NCBI RefSeq assembly: GCF_002954615.1
Contig: NZ_MSCJ01000003.1
Span: forward strand, 620,001-684,000
Reading direction: 5' to 3'
DNA: 64,000 nt
Origin: Photobacterium angustum
Lineage (GTDB): Bacteria; Pseudomonadota; Gammaproteobacteria; Enterobacterales; Vibrionaceae
Below, in pieces: positions 59,026 through 64,000 of this stretch. Made by a program: the position numbers and the translations under genes. The first letter of the stretch is position 1; every line of letters starts with the position of its first letter. The notes beneath the pieces are model-generated. The model did not search any database and was not told where the DNA came from. It worked only from the letters and a program-made list of their open reading frames with translations.

Positions 59026-60741
59026 GTGAATAAGCCATTATTAACAACGCTACTGATTTCTACTTTATGCTCACCAATATATAGTGCTCATGCTGAAACC
59101 CCGCTTGATATAAATTTAATTGGACGTGCATTGCTTAATGCTGAATCGCCAGAAGGTGCGGCTGAAATTGTTGCTTACCAGAATAACAAAAAACGAATCT
59201 TTGCTATTAATGGCTCAGGAACGACATCGACGGTAGAAATTGTTGATATTGCTAATACTCCCTTAACTAATCTCAAATTAACATCTGCGGGTGTGGTAGA
59301 CGGCAGTAATTTAAAATCGACCTACACGATTAATTTAAATAAATATACAGCAGGAAATGCCAATAGTATTTCGATTGCTGAAAAGTCAGGATTAGCTGCT
59401 GTTGCTATGGCTGCTAATAAAACAGGTGAAAAAGGCGTCATTGCTTTTTATGACATTAGTAAAGACATACCTCTATTTATTAAGAATGTCGAAGTGGGTT
59501 ATCTACCGGATATGGTGACATTTACACCGGATGAAACCAAAGTTGTCGTCGCCAATGAAGGTGAACCATCAGGGGATTACTTAACAGATCCTGAAGGCTC
59601 TATTGGTATTATTAGCATCAATAATGGCAAGGTGGCTGATAAAGCAGAATTACTCGATTTCACTTCTTTTAATGACAGACAAATAGAATTAGAAAAACAA
59701 GGGATGGTTTTTTCTAATCCTAACGGTCAAACCATTAAGGGCTTGAAAATTACGACAGCAGTCGCCCAAGACATTGAGCCTGAGTATGTCGCTATATCGA
59801 AAGACAGTAAAACTGCTTATGTGTCGTTGCAGGAAAATAATGGTATCGCTATTGTTGATTTAGCGACAAATAAACTCACTTTAAAAGGCTTAGGTTTCAA
59901 AGATTGGTCTAAGTATAAGATGGATGCATCTGATAAAGATGGCGGCATTAATATGAAGACTTATTCGGGGCTTTATGGCATGTACCAGCCTGACACATTG
60001 GCAAGTTACAGTGTAGATGGAAACAACTATGTCGTTATTGCAAATGAAGGTGATGGTCGCGAATACTTCTTTGATGCGAAAGATAAAGAATCATGCAAAG
60101 CACAGGGCGGAGTAGATTTTGACAAGAAAAAGGGCTGTGTGTCTTTTGTTAATGATATTCGCGCAAAAAAACTAATGCTTGCTGATAATTTTAATTATTT
60201 AAAAAATGATGAATCAGATATAGGTCGCCTGAAAGTTAATCCTCAGTTAGGTGATAAAGATGGCGATGGTAAGTATGAAGAACTATATACCTTTGGCGGA
60301 CGTTCTTTTTCTATTTTAGATAGTCAAGGCCAGATGATTTTTGATTCGGGCGATGAAATTGGACAACTAACCGCTAAAATTCACGGTAAAGCATTCAATA
60401 ATGATGAAGATGAAAATGCAGGTGATGCGCGTTCTGACGCTAAAGGTGCTGAACCTGAAGCGTTAACTGTCGGAAAAATAGGCGATAAAACATATGCTTT
60501 TGTTGGGTTAGAGCGTATGGGAGGGGTAGTTGTTTATGATATTACAGAGCCACGTAAAGCACATTATGTTGATTATTTTATTAATCGTGGCGTTGTAGAA
60601 GGCGAAGCGATCACGGGTGACTTAGCACCTGAAGGAATGACATTTGTGGAAGCAAGAAATAGTCCAACTCAAAAACCGTTAGTAATTATTGGCAATGAAA
60701 TTTCTGGCAGTATTGCGGTATGGGAAATTTCAACTAAGTAA
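59026..60741 (+). CDS. Secreted choice-of-anchor I family protein
   Basis: A 571-residue secreted protein with a GTG start (AAGGA six bases before) and signal peptide ending SAHAE. The chain follows the beta-propeller-like choice-of-anchor I plan: AVAMAANKTGEKGVIAFYDI, TFTPDETKVVVANEGEPSG, DIEPEYVAISKDSKTAYVSLQE, VVIANEGDGREYF and LVIIGNEISGSIAVWEI at the end. An Asp-rich loop DKDGDGKYEEL looks like an EF-hand calcium site. Function is unknown; relatives are exported esterase- or phosphatase-associated proteins. Confidence 0.85.
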   Translation: MNKPLLTTLLISTLCSPIYSAHAETPLDINLIGRALLNAESPEGAAEIVAYQNNKKRIFAINGSGTTSTVEIVDIANTPLTNLKLTSAGVVDGSNLKSTYTINLNKYTAGNANSISIAEKSGLAAVAMAANKTGEKGVIAFYDISKDIPLFIKNVEVGYLPDMVTFTPDETKVVVANEGEPSGDYLTDPEGSIGIISINNGKVADKAELLDFTSFNDRQIELEKQGMVFSNPNGQTIKGLKITTAVAQDIEPEYVAISKDSKTAYVSLQENNGIAIVDLATNKLTLKGLGFKDWSKYKMDASDKDGGINMKTYSGLYGMYQPDTLASYSVDGNNYVVIANEGDGREYFFDAKDKESCKAQGGVDFDKKKGCVSFVNDIRAKKLMLADNFNYLKNDESDIGRLKVNPQLGDKDGDGKYEELYTFGGRSFSILDSQGQMIFDSGDEIGQLTAKIHGKAFNNDEDENAGDARSDAKGAEPEALTVGKIGDKTYAFVGLERMGGVVVYDITEPRKAHYVDYFINRGVVEGEAITGDLAPEGMTFVEARNSPTQKPLVIIGNEISGSIAVWEISTK

Positions 60742-60755
60742 TTGTTCACAAATAA

Positions 60756-60796
60756 AAACGCCGATATCTTTTTAATCTATGAAGATATCGGCGTTT
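60756..60796. terminator. Bidirectional terminator
   Basis: Perfect 15-bp stem AAACGCCGATATCTT and complement between convergent genes. Confidence 0.85.
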
Positions 60797-60827
60797 ATGT
60801 ATTACTTAATAAATAAGATCACGGTTA

Positions 60828-62951
60828 TTATTGCTCTGCTCTTGGTTGGCTTACATTACCTTCACGGAGTGACTTCAAAACCGTATCTTTGGGACCATCG
60901 GCTACAATTCGTCCTTGCTCCATAACAATAAGTCGGTCAACAATATCAAGCATACTGGTTTTATGAGTGATTAAAATCAATGTCTCTTCAGGTGTCATAT
61001 TAGTAAGTTGACGTTTTATATACATTTCAGAGCGGTTATCCATACTACTCGTTGGTTCATCCATAATCATAACGGGTGGGTTAGATAAGAATGCACGCGC
61101 AATTGCAATTGCTTGTCTTTGACCACCAGAAATAGCATGACCACCTTCACCAATTTGTTTTTCTAAGCCTGCAGCGTCGTGTTGGGTAAAGGCTGTCACG
61201 CCAGCACGCTCTGCTGCTAACAATATTTCATTATCACTGGCTAATGGACGGCCTAATGTAATATTGTCACGAATTGAGCCAAAGAATAACGTGATATCTT
61301 GTGGAACACAGCCAATATTTCGGCGGATATCAATATGATGAAGTTGATTAATATCAGTATCATCAATTAAAACTGAACCTTCTGTTGGTCTATATAGCCC
61401 CATTAACAAACGTTCTAAACTTGTTTTACCTGAGCCTATACGACCAATAATTGCCACTTTTTCACCAGGATTAATGGTGAGGTTAATATTTTTTAGCGCA
61501 GCATGTGTCGCATTGGGGTAAGCAAAGGAAACATTATCAAATTCAATTTTTCCGCGAATAACAGGGCGGTGGATGTAACGTTTACCATCTTCTTGCTCTA
61601 ATGGCATAGCCATCAACTGTTCAATGACCGTCATTGCTGATTTTGCTTGGTTATAACGGGTAGAAAGTAGGGCAAGTTGTACCATTGGACCAACCGCACG
61701 CCCACTTAGCATGGTTGAGGCAATCAACCCCCCCATGGTGAGTTCGCCATTGGCAATTAAATACACACCCACCACAATCATTGCGACAGAAACGAACTGT
61801 TGTAAGAAACCTGCGGTATTTTGCACAGAGTCTGTTAAACGACGTGATTTCAAACTCCAGTTGGACATATGTGCTACCGCTTCTTCCCAACGGTATTGGA
61901 ACTGGCTTTGTGCGCCAAACATTTTAACCGTCTCTAAACCTGATAGGCTTTCGATAAGGTTGGCATGTTTTTGTGAAGAAAGACGTGAGCCTTCTTCAAT
62001 ACTCTTACGAAGTGGTCGTTGAATAAAGAAGCTATATGCCACTAAAATTAGTACTGCAATCAAGGGCACTAATGCTAGAGGTCCAGCCATGATGTAAATA
62101 ATCAGCAAGAACAGTAACGCAAAAGGTAAATCGATCAACGAAGATACCGTTGCCGAGGTAAAGAACTCCCGAATAGATTCAAATTCTTGTAAATGGCGAG
62201 CAAACGCACCAACAGAAGCAGGTTTTGCTTCCATACGAATACCCATAACACGGCTAAATATTTTTGCTGATATTAATAGATCCGATTTTTTACCCGCTAG
62301 ATCAATAAAATAGCTTCTTAGCAGTTTTAATATCAAATCGAAAACAAAAATAACCGTAATACCAATGGCTAACACCCATAATGAATCAAATGCCAGGTTA
62401 GGTACAATTTTGTCATACACTAAGCGAGTGAAAAGGGGGGCGGCGATGGCAAAGATATTGATAAGAATTGAGGCTATCAAAACATCGCGGTAAATATTAC
62501 GAGATTCCCATAGCGTACTCCAAAACCAGTGACCATCACGCGTTTTTAGAATTTCAGGAGAGCGTTCATCGTAGCGGAAGCGCTTTTTGATTAAAAATAA
62601 ATGGCCAGTGTATTGCGCATTTAATTCATTCAATTTGATCCATTGTTCACTACCTTCATTTTGTGGCAGTACAACTTCGGCTTCACCTTTCTCTTTATCA
62701 ATACTTAAAACAACACATGCTTCTCCACCTTTAAGCAGAGCGATGACAGGAAAGAGCAGAGAAGAAATACTTTCCAATGCCATTTTTGTTTCTTTGGCTT
62801 GTAGTCCTGCTTTATCTGCTGCACGAGGAAGAAGAAAAGGAGACAGTAAACCATCATTTAATGGTAAATCTGCAACAAGCGCGTCTGGTGAATTTGCCTG
62901 ACCATAAAAACGGCTTATATAAACGAGTGACTGAAGTAAAGGATCTTTCAT
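60828..62951 (-). CDS. lapB: Type I secretion ABC transporter (LapB-like)
   Basis: A 707-residue exporter ATPase. An N-terminal peptidase-C39-like domain (about 1-130) has no catalytic Cys, as in LapB/RtxB types that keep the signal. Next come six membrane helices (about 165-440) and a nucleotide-binding domain with Walker A GRIGSGKTS, signature ISGGQRQA and Walker B VMIMDEPTS. It exports large RTX adhesins through a TolC-like channel with a LapC-type adaptor. The preceding lapD-like gene, two bases apart, fits an adhesin-release system. Confidence 0.87.
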   Translation of the reverse strand: MKDPLLQSLVYISRFYGQANSPDALVADLPLNDGLLSPFLLPRAADKAGLQAKETKMALESISSLLFPVIALLKGGEACVVLSIDKEKGEAEVVLPQNEGSEQWIKLNELNAQYTGHLFLIKKRFRYDERSPEILKTRDGHWFWSTLWESRNIYRDVLIASILINIFAIAAPLFTRLVYDKIVPNLAFDSLWVLAIGITVIFVFDLILKLLRSYFIDLAGKKSDLLISAKIFSRVMGIRMEAKPASVGAFARHLQEFESIREFFTSATVSSLIDLPFALLFLLIIYIMAGPLALVPLIAVLILVAYSFFIQRPLRKSIEEGSRLSSQKHANLIESLSGLETVKMFGAQSQFQYRWEEAVAHMSNWSLKSRRLTDSVQNTAGFLQQFVSVAMIVVGVYLIANGELTMGGLIASTMLSGRAVGPMVQLALLSTRYNQAKSAMTVIEQLMAMPLEQEDGKRYIHRPVIRGKIEFDNVSFAYPNATHAALKNINLTINPGEKVAIIGRIGSGKTSLERLLMGLYRPTEGSVLIDDTDINQLHHIDIRRNIGCVPQDITLFFGSIRDNITLGRPLASDNEILLAAERAGVTAFTQHDAAGLEKQIGEGGHAISGGQRQAIAIARAFLSNPPVMIMDEPTSSMDNRSEMYIKRQLTNMTPEETLILITHKTSMLDIVDRLIVMEQGRIVADGPKDTVLKSLREGNVSQPRAEQ

Positions 62952-62952
62952 T

Positions 62953-64000
62953 TTAATTCTCGTGATTCAATTGATCAGTAACAAAACCTTGGAAACCGAG
63001 TATATCCATCGCAGCTAACTTATCTTTCTGCTCTGCAGTTTCAACACGTGTTGCAATTGTGTTAACAGAAAGGTTATTGGCTGTACTCGTGATTGATTGA
63101 AGCACATCCATTTTTATTTGGTCATCGAGTTGAGAGGTATAGGCAAAGTCTAGTTTAACGTAGTTTGGGCGTAATCGATTTAAATAGCCTGTTGAACTAA
63201 AACTATGTCCGTAATTGTCAATGCCGAAGCGGAAACCATTTTGGTGAATAATTTCACATAGTAAAGAAGCATTATCTATTTGTTTAATAAAACAAATTTC
63301 AGGCAGCTCAAATAGCACACGATCTTTAATGTGTTGCGCTGCTTGCAATTTACTGTTTAACCAACGAATGAAGCCAGTATCATTTACACTGCTTTGAGTG
63401 ATGTTAATCGCAAGAGGCACCGAAGTTAGGTTTTTCTCTATATCGTTAAATAAAGCATCAACGATGTAGCGGTCAAAATTAGCGCCTTCATTGAGTTGCT
63501 CTATCGCTGATAAAAACTGACCAGCATTAAATCGCTGGTTATCTTTTTGAATGTAAGCGAAAGCTTCTTTATGCAGTATTTTATTGTCAACATTGATCGC
63601 TTTTTGGAACGTGAAGTGGATAAGCTTATTGGCGATAGCTTCATCAACCAATGCTTTCCATTGTTGCTTACCTAATGATGTTGTTTCTTTCTTCTCATCA
63701 GATTCAATCACAGCTAAGGGCTCTTTTGGCTCTTGGCGTGCTTTATTTAAGGCATTATCGGCACTTGCTAATAAGCTTGAAATAGTTTCATTTTCAGAAC
63801 AGACAACAATACCAACGGCAGCATGTAGCGGTGCAATACCCAATGGATCTGAATTAAGATCTGAAGTCATGTTAAGCATTTTTCGACCAAATTCGATCAG
63901 TTCTTCTTTGGTTGCTTTAGGCGATATTAAGACAAACTCAGATTGGTTCAGACGTGCAATGGTTACATCGTCATTTGATAACTCTTTCAAACGAGATGCA
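62953..64000 (-). CDS. lapD: LapD-like degenerate GGDEF/EAL receptor (5' part outside window)
   Basis: The frame is open to the right edge, so the N-terminal membrane and HAMP part lies outside. What remains is a GGDEF-type domain with the catalytic motif lost (ARLNQSEFVLISP for GGDEF) and an EAL-type domain with a broken signature (HKEAFAYI for EALxR, and ATRVET for the late E). Such inactive domains bind cyclic di-GMP as in LapD, which holds the LapG protease away from the adhesin. It is translated just before lapB. Confidence 0.8.
   Translation of the reverse strand, partial: ASRLKELSNDDVTIARLNQSEFVLISPKATKEELIEFGRKMLNMTSDLNSDPLGIAPLHAAVGIVVCSENETISSLLASADNALNKARQEPKEPLAVIESDEKKETTSLGKQQWKALVDEAIANKLIHFTFQKAINVDNKILHKEAFAYIQKDNQRFNAGQFLSAIEQLNEGANFDRYIVDALFNDIEKNLTSVPLAINITQSSVNDTGFIRWLNSKLQAAQHIKDRVLFELPEICFIKQIDNASLLCEIIHQNGFRFGIDNYGHSFSSTGYLNRLRPNYVKLDFAYTSQLDDQIKMDVLQSITSTANNLSVNTIATRVETAEQKDKLAAMDILGFQGFVTDQLNHEN

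Noticed and set aside
1..64000. CRISPR array, rRNA or tRNA genes
   Set aside because: No regular spacer-repeat pattern, no conserved rRNA blocks and no tRNA-like cloverleaf with CCA end were seen on reading.

Overview
The window reads as a stretch of low-GC, gene-dense chromosome from a marine gammaproteobacterium of the Vibrionaceae, most likely Photobacterium or a close Vibrio relative. The pointers are a second secD-secF pair preceded by a VemP-type arrest peptide, a bacterial TrmY-type protein, a DASH cryptochrome next to an iron-sulfur photolyase, several POT-family peptide transporters and integron attC sites. No rRNA, tRNA, CRISPR array or intact transposase was seen. The species call is inference from gene content.

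Layout. 1-2.5 kb: end of a membrane protein, then three tandem lipoproteins with near-identical signal peptides (two made of 11-residue LEA-like repeats, one NlpE-like). 2.5-4.9 kb: a LysR regulator divergent from a PurA paralogue. 4.9-9.5 kb: two POT transporters that form an old tandem duplication including the upstream DNA, with a SemiSWEET gene between them. 9.5-15 kb: Nudix, LysR/VOC pair, rsuA, cybB-yceI, a YkgJ-like protein and a PhzF-like protein. 15.4-19.3 kb: small coupled genes, a flgM-flgN-lytic transglycosylase triad without other flagellar genes, a PcfJ-like gene and arsC. 19.6-20.9 kb: a mobile island of two integron cassettes with attC sites, the first holding a nonsense-interrupted cysteine hydrolase, followed by a transposase remnant.

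21-34.8 kb: a ClsC-like phospholipase D, small accessory enzymes, a DUF4397 lipoprotein, a DUF1826 gene under a perfect 32-bp palindrome that resembles a Zur box, a chemoreceptor, and a 2-keto acid decarboxylase divergent from its probable LysR regulator. 34.9-44.1 kb: trmY, a third POT transporter, then a same-strand run of DASH cryptochrome, iron-sulfur photolyase, ABC1-family kinase, patatin phospholipase and lysophospholipase. 44.1-47.6 kb: a lipoprotein, a DyP peroxidase, a small GTG-start protein and trxC with an unusual WCNPC active site.

47.8-53.2 kb is the most regulatory part. A nucleoside transporter gene has a folded RNA leader with two competing pairings over the ribosome binding site of a 52-codon leader ORF that overlaps the nupC start by one base. 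After it, a VemP-like secretion-monitor peptide precedes secD2-secF2. 53.3-64 kb: small unknown proteins, a CDF metal exporter, a tautomerase-like protein, lplA, a MaoC hydratase behind a FadR-like palindrome, a secreted choice-of-anchor I protein, and lapB with a partial lapD cut off by the right edge. Most convergent gene pairs are separated by clear bidirectional hairpin terminators.
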